Source: Collinsella sp. AF33-16
Lineage (GTDB): Bacteria; Actinomycetota; Coriobacteriia; Coriobacteriales; Coriobacteriaceae
Length of the DNA: 64,000 bases
Direction of reading: 5' to 3'
NCBI RefSeq assembly: GCF_003475325.1
Contig: NZ_QRQC01000014.1
Location: 1-64,000, forward strand
In this document: in pieces, positions 44,142 through 52,610 of the stretch
How the letters are laid out: each line of letters begins with the position of its first letter
Position numbering within the stretch: position 1 is the first letter of the stretch
Program-made: the position numbers and the translations under genes
The notes under the pieces: generated by a model
What the model was told of the DNA's origin: nothing
Databases searched by the model: none
What the model saw: only the letters and a program-made list of their open reading frames with translations

Positions 44142-45017
44142 ATGGATTGCCCGGTCACCGCTCGTTCCACCGTTATCGTTATCTCCGACTCGCTCGGTGA
44201 TACCGCTTGTGAGGTGGTGCTTGCGGCGTCCGGGCAATTTGATGAAGGGGCTTTTCGTGTTTTACGTCTGCCTAAGGTGACCTCGGTGGAGCAGGTCAAA
44301 TCGTTTGTGGGCCCGCGCGTCGATGCCGACCATCGTGATATCGCCGTGTTCCATACCATCGTCGACCCGGCGCTTCGTGCTCGCGTGCTCGACTACTTGG
44401 GTATGCTGCACATTCGATCGGTCGACCTGATCGGCCCGACGCTTGCAGTCCTGTCGTCGCTTATTGGCGTGCCACCAAAAGGAGTGGCGGGTGTGATCCA
44501 TAAGACCGATGACCGGTATTTCCACCGCATCGAGGCCATGGAGTACTTCGTCGAGCACGATGACGGGCGCGGCTGCGATGATCTGTCGGGTGCCGATATC
44601 GTGCTGTTGGGCGTGTCGCGCACATCCAAGACGCCGCTTTCGATGTATTTGGCCTATCAGGGCTACAAGGTTGCCAACGTTCCGCTGGCGCACGGTATGG
44701 AGCCGCCCAAGTCGATTTACGAGGTCGATCCGATGCGTCTCTTCGGTCTGATTTCGACCGTCGATGTGATTTCCGAGATTCGCGATAGCCGCCTGGGCGA
44801 CGACTACGCCCGTGCCGTTGCCGGCTCCTATGCCGAGCCCGAGAGTGTACGCAGTGAGCTCGAGGAGGCTCGTGCCCTCATGAAACGTCTGGGTTGCTTT
44901 GTGGTGCGTACCGACGGCAAGGCGATCGAGGAGAGTGCCTCCGAGATCATTGCCCACCTCGAAGAGATCAAGGAAGCCAGGGTCCGTCGTGCCGCCCGTC
45001 GCGCCCAACAAAGTTAG
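44142..45017 (+). CDS. Pyruvate phosphate dikinase regulatory protein (kinase / phosphotransferase)
   Basis: DUF299-family enzyme that inactivates PPDK by phosphorylating a Thr next to its catalytic His, using ADP, and reverses this with phosphate. The phosphate-binding loop is GVSRTSKTPLSMYLA, with VANVPL following, and the N-terminus carries VISDSLGDTA. Length 291. AAAAGGAG precedes ATG 44142. Its target gene ppdK is the next gene downstream, 266 bases on, which supports the assignment. Confidence 0.94.
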   Translation: MDCPVTARSTVIVISDSLGDTACEVVLAASGQFDEGAFRVLRLPKVTSVEQVKSFVGPRVDADHRDIAVFHTIVDPALRARVLDYLGMLHIRSVDLIGPTLAVLSSLIGVPPKGVAGVIHKTDDRYFHRIEAMEYFVEHDDGRGCDDLSGADIVLLGVSRTSKTPLSMYLAYQGYKVANVPLAHGMEPPKSIYEVDPMRLFGLISTVDVISEIRDSRLGDDYARAVAGSYAEPESVRSELEEARALMKRLGCFVVRTDGKAIEESASEIIAHLEEIKEARVRRAARRAQQS

Positions 45018-45076
45018 CTCATTGGGCCAGCTAAATATGCTTGATATTGATAAAGCGATTTAGCAAGAAACCTGCA

Positions 45077-45161
45077 TTTAACCTGCCAATTTATTCTATT
45101 GGTATCTTCATAAGGTAACCACCTTTACCTACCGTTTACCGCAAGTTTTAGCACGTTTACC
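45077..45161 (+). promoter_or_regulatory. Helically phased TTTACC repeats upstream of ppdK
   Basis: Three exact TTTACC copies start at 45124, 45135 and 45156, so spacings are 11 and 21 bases, close to one and two helical turns. The last two share the longer core CGTTTACC. Degenerate copies are GGTAACC (45114-45120) and TTTAACC (45077-45083). They end about 40 bases before a TATAGT box (45203-45208) with no -35, as expected for an activator-dependent promoter. Confidence 0.55.
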
Positions 45162-45283
45162 AAACCGCGTATCCTCTGCTCAAGCCCGTTCAAATCCCGC
45201 CGTATAGTTCCCTCACGGCCCGCATCCGGCGGGTCGATTCGTTACCACGGTCGTGCGCGAGATCGCATGGAAGGGGAAGTATC

Positions 45284-48034
45284 GTGAGCGATTGCAAGAG
45301 GGTTTACCATTTTGGAACCGATGCCCAGGGCACTTGTGTCACCGAGGGCGACAAGTCCATGAACTTCGTGCTTGGCGGCAAAGGCGCTAACCTTGCCGAG
45401 ATGAGTCGTATCGGCCTGCCGGTTCCCGGTGGCTTTACCATTACCTGCCAGACCTGCGTCGAGTACTCTGGTGCCGGCAACGTGTGGCCGGAGGGCGCGC
45501 TCGACGAAATCGTTGCCGCCGAGGCCGATCTCGAGGCTCGTTGCGGCAAGAAGCTCGGCGATGCCTCCGATCCGCTGCTCGTCTCGGTGCGCTCGGGTGC
45601 TCCGCTTTCCATGCCCGGCATGATGGACACGGTCCTCAACCTGGGCCTCAACGACGACTCCGTCCAGGGCCTTATCGCCCAGACGCAGAACCCGCGCTTT
45701 GCCTGGGATAGCTACCGCCGCTTTATCCAGATGTTCTCCAATGTCGTCATGGGTGTCGATGCCGACCTGTTCGAGAACGCCCTGACCCAGGCACGCCTGG
45801 TCGCCGGCGTTCGCGTCGATTCCGATCTTTCGGCCGAGGACCTGCAGGAGCTCGTCGAGACTTTTAAGGGCATTTTCTCCGATAACGTCGAGGCCGCCCT
45901 GTACCCCGAGCTCGAGGTCGCGGACGGCAAGCCCATCTTCCCGCACGATCCGGAGCTTCAGCTGCGCCTTGCTATCCAGGCCGTCTTTGGCAGCTGGATG
46001 AACGAGCGCGCCTGCATCTACCGCAAGCAGCATGGCATTTCCGATGACCTTGGAACCGCCGTCAACGTCCAGGCTATGGCGTTTGGCAATAAGGGCGAGA
46101 CCTCGGCGACTGGCGTCGCCTTTACGCGCAACCCGGCCGACGGAACCAAGGAGTTCTACGGTGACTTTCTGGTCAACGCCCAAGGCGAGGACGTCGTCGC
46201 CGGCATCCGCAACACCGAGCCCATCGCCGATCTCAAGACCACCCCGGGCCTCGAGTCAGCAGGTGAGGAGCTTGAGCGTGTCTTCCTGACGCTTGAGGAC
46301 CACTACCGCGATATGTGCGATATCGAATTCACCATCGAGCAGGGTAAACTTTGGATGCTTCAGACCCGCGTGGGCAAGCGCACCGCTACCGCCGCGCTGC
46401 GCATCGCTATCGAGATGGTCGAGGAGGGCCTGATCACCCGCGAGGAGGCCGTGAGCCGCATCGATCCCGCGCAGCTCGATCAGCTCCTGCACCCGCAGTT
46501 CGACTCCTCCAAGAAGTACGAGGCCCTGGCCAGCGGCCTTAACGCCAGCCCCGGTGCCGCCGTGGGCGAGGTCGTGTTCTCGAGTGATGACGCCGTCGCG
46601 CGCGCCAACGAGGGCCACAAGGTCATTCTGGTTCGTTGGGAGACCAACCCCGACGACCTGAAGGGCATGGTCGCCGCCGAGGGCATCCTGACCAGCCACG
46701 GTGGCAAGACGAGCCATGCCGCCGTTATCGCCCGCGGCATGGGTACGCCCTGCGTTTGCGGCGTTGAGCGCTTCCACATTGACGCGGCAGAGAAGGTCGT
46801 GCGCATCGAGGGCAGCGACCGCGTGCTGCGCGAGGGCGATGTCATCTCCATCGACGGCACCCAGGGTATCGTCGTCGACGGCGCGGTCGACCTGGTCTCT
46901 GCAGAGCTCACCGGCGACCTGGACACCATCCTGTCTTGGGCCGATGAGATCCGTTTGGACGAGACCGACGGTCACGCCAACCACGTGCGCGTCAACGCCG
47001 ACAATCCCGAGGATGCCGAGCTCGCGCTCGAGTTTGGCGCCGAGGCCATCGGTCTGTGCCGCACCGAGCACATGTTCCTGGGCGATCGCAAGAACATCAT
47101 CCAGAGCTTTATCCTGTCTGACGATGAGGCCGTGAAGCAGCAGGCCCTGGCCGACCTGCTCAAGGTTCAGACCGAGGACTTCCTGGCGATGTTCAAGACC
47201 ATGTCCGGTCGCGATGTGGTCGTCCGCCTGCTCGATCCGCCGCTTCATGAGTTCCTGGATAATCCTCGCGAGCTCGAGGTCGCCATCACCAAGAAGGAGG
47301 CCGCCGGCGCTCCCGAGGAGGAGCTCACTGCCCTGCGCGCCCGCCTGCGTCGCATTGACGGCATGGTCGAGTCCAACCCCATGCTGGGCTTGCGCGGCGT
47401 GCGCCTGTCCGTCGTCTTTGGCGATCTGCCGCTCATGCAGGTTCGCGCCGTCGCCACGGCTGCTGCCCGCCTTATCAAGGAGGGTGTCGACCCGCGCCCC
47501 GAGATCATGGTTCCGCTCGTTTCCATTACGGCAGAGCATGTCCAGACCCGCGAGGTTATCGAGCGCGTGATCGCCGAGGTTTCCGCCGAGGAAGGCGTCG
47601 AGCTCAATATTCCCGTGGGCACGATGCTCGAGCTGCCGCGTGCCTGCATGGTCGCTGACGAGATCGCCCATCATGCCGACTTCTTCTGCTTTGGCACCAA
47701 CGACCTCACCCAGACGACCTTCGGTTTCTCCCGCGACGATGCCGAGGCCAAGTTCATTCCGCTGTACCTGCACAAGAAGATCCTGAAGGACAATCCCTTC
47801 GAGACCATCGACACGGCGGTGCTGGAACTCGTGCGCTTGGCCGTCGAGAAGGGCCGCGCCACCAATCCCGATATGCACTTTGGCGTGTGCGGCGAGCACG
47901 GCGGCGACCCCAAGTCCATCAAGGGCCTGTTTAACGTGGCCGACGTGGACTACGTGTCCTGCTCGCCCTATCGCGTGCCCCTCGCGCGCCTGGCTGCCGC
48001 CCAGGCCAAGCTCGAGGCCAAGCGTTCCGCCTAA
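45284..48034 (+). CDS. ppdK: Pyruvate, phosphate dikinase
   Basis: Interconverts pyruvate, ATP and phosphate with PEP, AMP and pyrophosphate, used in glycolysis or gluconeogenesis of many anaerobes. The N-terminal ATP-grasp domain starts LGGKGANLAEM. The phospho-His domain has TSHGGKTSHAAVIARGMG, with the Thr target of the regulator and the catalytic His. The C-terminal PEP barrel has GLCRTEHMF and the acid Cys in GVCGEHGGD. Length 916, slightly long. Start GTG 45284 with AAGGGGAAG upstream. A strong hairpin follows. Confidence 0.98.
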   Translation: MSDCKRVYHFGTDAQGTCVTEGDKSMNFVLGGKGANLAEMSRIGLPVPGGFTITCQTCVEYSGAGNVWPEGALDEIVAAEADLEARCGKKLGDASDPLLVSVRSGAPLSMPGMMDTVLNLGLNDDSVQGLIAQTQNPRFAWDSYRRFIQMFSNVVMGVDADLFENALTQARLVAGVRVDSDLSAEDLQELVETFKGIFSDNVEAALYPELEVADGKPIFPHDPELQLRLAIQAVFGSWMNERACIYRKQHGISDDLGTAVNVQAMAFGNKGETSATGVAFTRNPADGTKEFYGDFLVNAQGEDVVAGIRNTEPIADLKTTPGLESAGEELERVFLTLEDHYRDMCDIEFTIEQGKLWMLQTRVGKRTATAALRIAIEMVEEGLITREEAVSRIDPAQLDQLLHPQFDSSKKYEALASGLNASPGAAVGEVVFSSDDAVARANEGHKVILVRWETNPDDLKGMVAAEGILTSHGGKTSHAAVIARGMGTPCVCGVERFHIDAAEKVVRIEGSDRVLREGDVISIDGTQGIVVDGAVDLVSAELTGDLDTILSWADEIRLDETDGHANHVRVNADNPEDAELALEFGAEAIGLCRTEHMFLGDRKNIIQSFILSDDEAVKQQALADLLKVQTEDFLAMFKTMSGRDVVVRLLDPPLHEFLDNPRELEVAITKKEAAGAPEEELTALRARLRRIDGMVESNPMLGLRGVRLSVVFGDLPLMQVRAVATAAARLIKEGVDPRPEIMVPLVSITAEHVQTREVIERVIAEVSAEEGVELNIPVGTMLELPRACMVADEIAHHADFFCFGTNDLTQTTFGFSRDDAEAKFIPLYLHKKILKDNPFETIDTAVLELVRLAVEKGRATNPDMHFGVCGEHGGDPKSIKGLFNVADVDYVSCSPYRVPLARLAAAQAKLEAKRSA

Positions 48035-48072
48035 CGTTTTGGGTTTAGACGCCTAGCGTAGCCCCCTTCATG

Positions 48073-48103
48073 CCGCCCGTCTCATTGTGAGACGGGCGGT
48101 TAT
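48073..48103 (+). terminator. Hairpin terminator after ppdK
   Basis: A perfect 12-bp stem CCGCCCGTCTCA/TGAGACGGGCGG with loop TTG; the T-tract (TTATC) is short. Confidence 0.75.
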
Positions 48104-48145
48104 CATGTGCGGGTTTTGTCTTTTTGTCTGCGTAAAAAAATGTTC

Positions 48146-48173
48146 TTGCAGCAGAAACCCGCGCGTGTATACT
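48146..48173 (+). promoter_or_regulatory. Promoter of rplS
   Basis: TTGCAG (48146-48151), 16-base spacer, TATACT (48168-48173). The leader contains a hairpin GTGCCG/CGGCAC (48195-48218) that could serve L19 autoregulation, as leaders of ribosomal genes often do. Confidence 0.8.
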
Positions 48174-48242
48174 CGAATACGTTTGTTCAACTACGTGCCG
48201 GCCAAGGTGGTACGGCACCTCTAGAAGAGTAAGGAATTGCAC

Positions 48243-48584
48243 ATGGATTACATCCGCGCAATCGAGCGTCAGCAGATCCGCGAGGACATTCCTCAGGTTC
48301 GCGTCGCCGACAACGTCAAGGTTCACTACCGCATTAAGGAAGGCGACCGCGAGCGCATCCAGGTCTTCCAGGGCGACGTCATCCGCATGGCCGGCGCCGG
48401 TGCCCGCGAGACCTTCACCGTCCGCAAGATGTCCTTCGGTGTCGGTGTTGAGCGTACCTTCCCGCTTCACAGCCCCAAGATCGCCAAGCTCGAGGTCGTT
48501 CGTCATGGTCGCGTCCGTCGCGCCAAGCTGTACTACCTCCGCGACAAGGTGGGCAAGGCTGCTCGCATCCCCGAGAAGCGCTAA
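48243..48584 (+). CDS. rplS: 50S ribosomal protein L19
   Basis: Sits at the 30S-50S interface. Landmarks are [26 protein letters not shown] and [15 protein letters not shown]. Length 113. ATG 48243 with AAGGA seven bases upstream is preferred to TTG 48237. It has its own promoter and terminator here, cut off from trmD by 7 kb. Confidence 0.98.
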   Translation: MDYIRAIERQQIREDIPQVRVADNVKVHYRIKEGDRERIQVFQGDVIRMAGAGARETFTVRKMSFGVGVERTFPLHSPKIAKLEVVRHGRVRRAKLYYLRDKVGKAARIPEKR

Positions 48585-48618
48585 GAAGATCGCAGCGTCT
48601 GTCCACTCGTTTGGACAC

Positions 48619-48650
48619 AAGGGTCACCTTCGGGTGGCCCTTCTTTTTAT
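48619..48650 (+). terminator. Terminator after rplS
   Basis: A 10-bp stem AAGGGTCACC/GGTGGCCCTT capped with a stable TTCG tetraloop and followed by CTTTTTAT. Confidence 0.94.
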
Positions 48651-48677
48651 CTGATTTGCATGCAAGGAGGGCCTGGT

Positions 48678-49466
48678 ATGGCCAACATGACGAGCTCGGT
48701 TTCGGCATCGCAGGTTGCTGGTGAGTTGGCGAGCGCTACGTTTGAGGAGATTCCCGCCCTCGTGGAGCATTATCGCGAGGACCCGCGCCAGCAGGTGATC
48801 AAGGCTTGTGAACGCGCCCTCAAACGCCATGACAAAGAGCTTGCCGAGCGCGAGCGCGTCAATGACATGTACGAGCTTATGCATGAGCTCGGCGGTGATG
48901 GTATGGTCGTTGGTGTCGACGAGGTGGGCCGCGGATCGGTGGCCGGTCCTTTGACGGTATGCGCCGTCTGTCTTCCTATGGAGCCGCGCGTCTGGGGTAT
49001 CAACGATTCCAAAAAGCTCACGCCCGCGCGCCGCGAGTTGCTCTCGGTGAAGATAGCCGAGGTGGCGACTGCCATCGGCTTTTGCCATATCGCGCCGAAG
49101 GATATCGATGAAATGGGCATGGCCCGTGCTATCCGTACTGCCGTTGCGGGCGCCGTGGCCGATACGGGACTTGAACCCGACTGCGTCCTCATGGATGGCA
49201 ACCCCTTGGGCGCCGTTCCTAACGAGCGCGATGTGGTGAAGGGCGATGCCAAAATCGCCTGCATCGCCGCGGCGTCCATCATGGCCAAGGTCACGCGTGA
49301 CGAGATGATGGTCGAGTACGACGCCGAGTATCCCGAGTACCATCTGGCCGAGTCGAAGGGCTATGCAAGCCCCGAGCATATCGAGGCCATTCGCAAACAT
49401 GGGCTTTGTCCACTGCACCGCGTGAGCTTTTGCGGAAACTTTCTGCAGACTGAGCGCCTTTTCTAG
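48678..49466 (+). CDS. rnhB: Ribonuclease HII
   Basis: Removes ribonucleotides from DNA by nicking RNA-DNA hybrids. The catalytic acidic residues lie in GVDEVGRGSVAGP (near 85) and VLMDGNPLG, and AKIACIAAASIMAKVTRD is typical. An N-terminal helical domain of 80 residues precedes the core, as in Gram-positive RnhB. Length 262. AAGGAGG seven bases before ATG 48678. Confidence 0.95.
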   Translation: MANMTSSVSASQVAGELASATFEEIPALVEHYREDPRQQVIKACERALKRHDKELAERERVNDMYELMHELGGDGMVVGVDEVGRGSVAGPLTVCAVCLPMEPRVWGINDSKKLTPARRELLSVKIAEVATAIGFCHIAPKDIDEMGMARAIRTAVAGAVADTGLEPDCVLMDGNPLGAVPNERDVVKGDAKIACIAAASIMAKVTRDEMMVEYDAEYPEYHLAESKGYASPEHIEAIRKHGLCPLHRVSFCGNFLQTERLF

Positions 49467-49515
49467 GTCAATTGTGGAGACAGGGACCTCAGGGGTTTTA
49501 TAAACCTGCTGGAAG

Positions 49516-49557
49516 CGGGCCGTATGCAACACCATTGCTGCGTACGGCCCGTTTTTT
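49516..49557 (+). terminator. Terminator after rnhB
   Basis: A 13-bp stem (CGGGCCGTATGCA with TGCGTACGGCCCG, one G-T pair) followed by TTTTTT. The gap 49467-49655 holds nothing else clear. Confidence 0.93.
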
Positions 49558-49655
49558 GACGGCATTTGGTCAGCTTTTGGTTTGCTTCCGGTACTTACCC
49601 GCATGAAAGGTGCCCTCATCATCGGGGCAATGCAGTGTGCGGGAAAGGAGACCCC

Positions 49656-50141
49656 ATGAGTGCCGCAAGCAAAAAGAGCAAGACGCAGCAACTCAAGGAG
49701 CGTTGGGAAAACGGCGAGCTCGACTGTGGGGCGATGACGCCCGAGTTTATCAAGGGACTCAGTCCCCGCGAGCTGGGCATGCTGGGCGAGCTGATCACCA
49801 TCGACTACTTTAACGAACGCGGCTACACCTTGCTGGAGCAGGGTTATCGTTGCACCGAGGGCGAGGCCGATCTGGTGCTGCTCGATGAGCTCGACGATGT
49901 CGTGGTGATGGCCGAGGTCAAGACCAGACGCGTCGCACTGGATTGCAACACGCGGGTCTTTCCCGAGGAGGCCGTGGACGCTCAAAAGCAACGCCGCTAC
50001 CGCCGCATCGCAAGCTGCTATCTTATGGAGCATTATCCGCTCAAGGCGATTCGCTTCGATGCCGTGGGTGTCACCATTCGCGGCGGGCATATCGCCGAGA
50101 TCGAGCATCAGTACAACGCGTTCGATTGGCGGGTGTCGTGA
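49656..50141 (+). CDS. yraN: YraN/UPF0102 family putative endonuclease
   Basis: Small nuclease-fold protein of the UPF0102 family, found with rnhB and comM in many bacteria. The PD-(D/E)xK-like core is visible as GEADLVLLDEL followed by MAEVKTRR. A 45-residue extension, unusually Lys/Glu-rich, precedes it, so length is 161 against about 120. ATG 49656 with AAAGGAG is chosen. The stop overlaps the comM start (TGATG). Its cellular role is not established. Confidence 0.9.
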   Translation: MSAASKKSKTQQLKERWENGELDCGAMTPEFIKGLSPRELGMLGELITIDYFNERGYTLLEQGYRCTEGEADLVLLDELDDVVVMAEVKTRRVALDCNTRVFPEEAVDAQKQRRYRRIASCYLMEHYPLKAIRFDAVGVTIRGGHIAEIEHQYNAFDWRVS

Positions 50142-51664
50142 TGGCGTTCGAGACGTTTGCCGTTCACGCGGCCTGCATCCGTGGCGTCGAGGCGATTCAC
50201 GTCACGGTCGAGGTCTCGCTTGCCGGTGGCGTTCCGGGCATCCAGATGCTCGGCATCCCGAGTATGGAGGTGATGGAGTCACGCGGTCGTATTCGCTGTG
50301 CGATGCGCTCCGCCGGGTTCGAGATTCCGCGCTCGGGCATTACGGTCAATCTGGCGCCCGGCGATATTCGCAAGACCGGTAGCGGCTTTGATCTGCCCAT
50401 CGCCATCGCGGTATTGGCGGCCGATGGTCAGATTCCCCGCGACAACCTCGATCGTTGTCTTATTGCTGGTGAGCTTGGCTTGGACGGTACGGTGCTTCCT
50501 GTCAAGGGCGAGGTGGCGTTTCAGCTATTGGCGCGTGATATGGGGCTGTCCTTTATCGCCGGCAGGTCCGATCAGCATGTGCCGCTTGCGGGCGTGGATT
50601 GTGGATTCATCGATCATTTGTCTCAGCTTGCCCATGGCATGGGCGATGCCGCGCGGCACTACTTGGATTCCGAGGGTGTTGAGGCGACCTTTGAGCCCGA
50701 ACTCGACTATGCCGACGTGCTAGGGCAGGAGGTTGCCAAACGCGGCATGGCGCTGGCGGCAGCGGGTGAGCTCGGTTTGCTTATGATCGGGTCCCCGGGA
50801 TCGGGCAAGACGATGCTCGCGCGTCGTATGACCGGCATCCTGCCCGAGCTTTCCGTTGAGGATCAACAGGAGGCGCTGTGCATCCATTCGGTTTTGGGTG
50901 AGAACATTGATGGCTTGTTGGCGGGGCACCGGCCCTTCCGCAGTCCCCATCACAGTATTTCGACCGCAGGTCTTATCGGCGGTGGGCGCCCGGTGCACCC
51001 GGGTGAGATCAGCCTTGCTCATGGCGGCGTGCTATTTTTGGACGAGCTTGCCGAGTTTCCCACGGGTGTGCTGCAGACGCTGCGTCAGCCCATCGAGCGC
51101 GGCTATGTGAGGATCGTGCGCGTCGACGGGGCCTTTACCTTCCCGTCGCGCTTTCAGCTGCTGGCTGCGAGCAATCCCTGCCCCTGCGGCTTTTTGGGCG
51201 ATCGTGAGGTACCGTGTCGCTGCTCGGCGGCGATGGTCGAGCGCTATCGGTCTAAACTGCGCGGTCCTTTGGCCGACCGTATCGACATGATGATCGATGT
51301 GACCCGTCCCGACCCTCAGGTGATTATCGAGGGCGCGGAGGGTATGTCGTCAGCTGAGTTACGTGACTACGTTGTGCGCGGTCGCGCTTTTCGCGCTTGG
51401 CGCGAATCCCGTATGGACGATGCGGATGCCGAGGCCGAGGATGACGAGACACGGTCCATTGATGGCGTCGTTTCGACCTTTGAGCTCGATGATGCGGCGG
51501 AGAAGTGTGTGCTCGGCCTGTCCAAACGCACGCATCTCACGGGCCGCGGCATCGTGCGCCTGGTGCGTATCGCGCGTACAATCGCTGACGTCGCCGAGAG
51601 CGAGCAGGTGACGCAGGACCATGTGCTCGAGGCGGCGATGTACCAGGGAAGGAGGGACCAATGA
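50141..51664 (+). CDS. comM: YifB/ComM family AAA+ helicase-like protein
   Basis: Mg-chelatase-like AAA+ ATPase; in transformable bacteria ComM is a branch-migration helicase that aids integration of donor DNA. The N-terminal Lon-like domain (GVPGIQMLGIPSMEVMESR) is followed by Walker A GSPGSGKT near residue 216 and a C4-type zinc-like motif CPCGFLGDREVPCRC. Length 507. It overlaps yraN by one base and dprA by four, a likely comM-dprA transformation or repair unit. Confidence 0.94.
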   Translation: MAFETFAVHAACIRGVEAIHVTVEVSLAGGVPGIQMLGIPSMEVMESRGRIRCAMRSAGFEIPRSGITVNLAPGDIRKTGSGFDLPIAIAVLAADGQIPRDNLDRCLIAGELGLDGTVLPVKGEVAFQLLARDMGLSFIAGRSDQHVPLAGVDCGFIDHLSQLAHGMGDAARHYLDSEGVEATFEPELDYADVLGQEVAKRGMALAAAGELGLLMIGSPGSGKTMLARRMTGILPELSVEDQQEALCIHSVLGENIDGLLAGHRPFRSPHHSISTAGLIGGGRPVHPGEISLAHGGVLFLDELAEFPTGVLQTLRQPIERGYVRIVRVDGAFTFPSRFQLLAASNPCPCGFLGDREVPCRCSAAMVERYRSKLRGPLADRIDMMIDVTRPDPQVIIEGAEGMSSAELRDYVVRGRAFRAWRESRMDDADAEAEDDETRSIDGVVSTFELDDAAEKCVLGLSKRTHLTGRGIVRLVRIARTIADVAESEQVTQDHVLEAAMYQGRRDQ

Positions 51665-52596
51665 TAGCCGAGGGGACCTTTGAGCTGCATCCAGGTGATG
51701 CGTTGTATCCCGAGACCGTTTTGGAGCTTTCTGATGTACCCCAGACGCTTTATGTGCGTGGCAATCCCGAGGTGCTTTCGACGCCCGCGCTCTCCATCAT
51801 CGGCGCGCGCAAGGCCTCTCCGTATGGTCTTGCCGTGGCAGAGCTTGCGGCAAAGGTTGCGGTCGAGGCGGGCGTGACGGTAGTTTCGGGCGGCGCGGTC
51901 GGTTGTGACCAGGCCTCGGGTTGGGCTGCGGTCAATGCCGGCGGCAAACACGTCGTGGTGCTGGGGACGGGCGCCGACGTGGTCTACCCGCGTTCGAGCG
52001 CGGGGCTTATTATGCGCACGCTCGATACGGGTGGCGCGGTCGTGTCGATCTCTCCGTGGGGCATGGGTCCGCGCAAGTTTGCCTTTCCGCGCCGCAATCG
52101 CGTGATCGCGGCCCTGTCGCAAGCCCTCTTTGTTTCCGAGGCGGGTATGCCTTCCGGGACGTTTTCTACAGCCGAGGCTGCTATGGATTTGGGGCGAGAA
52201 CTTCTTGCCGTGCCGGGGTCGATCCTATCGCCCGAGTCGCGTGGCACGAATTACCTCATTGCGAACGGTGCCTGCTGCATCATCGACGAGGAATCTATCG
52301 AGATGGCTATCTCACGCATCTACGGCACCCTGCGCTACTCGCGCCCCGATGCTCCCGGCATTGCCGACCTGGATCCAACACAGCAGACCGTGATGCATGC
52401 GCTCATCGCCTCTCCGCTCAAGGTCGACGACATCGCGGCGCTCGTCTCGCTCGATGCTGTCGGCGTACTCAAACTCTTGGGTTCGCTTGAACTCGAGGGC
52501 CTTATCGAGCGCATGATGGATGGAAGGTATGCGCCCTCCAAGTTTGCCCTTCACGCCCAGACGCCCTTCGGTCACAATGGAAAACGTGTCAATTAG
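51661..52596 (+). CDS. dprA: DNA-processing protein DprA
   Basis: Loads RecA onto incoming single-stranded DNA in transformation. The Rossmann-like core has GARKASPYGLAVAE, VSGGAVGCDQASGWAAV and ALSQALFVSEAGMPSGTFST. A C-terminal winged-helix segment of about 65 residues (residues 245-305) follows. Length 311. ATG 51661 overlaps the comM stop (ATGA), so the two are coupled. Confidence 0.95.
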   Translation: MIAEGTFELHPGDALYPETVLELSDVPQTLYVRGNPEVLSTPALSIIGARKASPYGLAVAELAAKVAVEAGVTVVSGGAVGCDQASGWAAVNAGGKHVVVLGTGADVVYPRSSAGLIMRTLDTGGAVVSISPWGMGPRKFAFPRRNRVIAALSQALFVSEAGMPSGTFSTAEAAMDLGRELLAVPGSILSPESRGTNYLIANGACCIIDEESIEMAISRIYGTLRYSRPDAPGIADLDPTQQTVMHALIASPLKVDDIAALVSLDAVGVLKLLGSLELEGLIERMMDGRYAPSKFALHAQTPFGHNGKRVN

Positions 52597-52610
52597 AAAG
52601 GTGTTTGCAG

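Noticed and set aside
41105..44359. A 1084-codon open frame antisense to glyQ-glyS
   Set aside because: Shadow of two clear synthetase genes; no start signal and no recognisable domain.
49467..49515. Second copy of the 8940-8980 palindrome (shared GACAGG-like bases)
   Set aside because: Only a few bases match and there is no inverted repeat.
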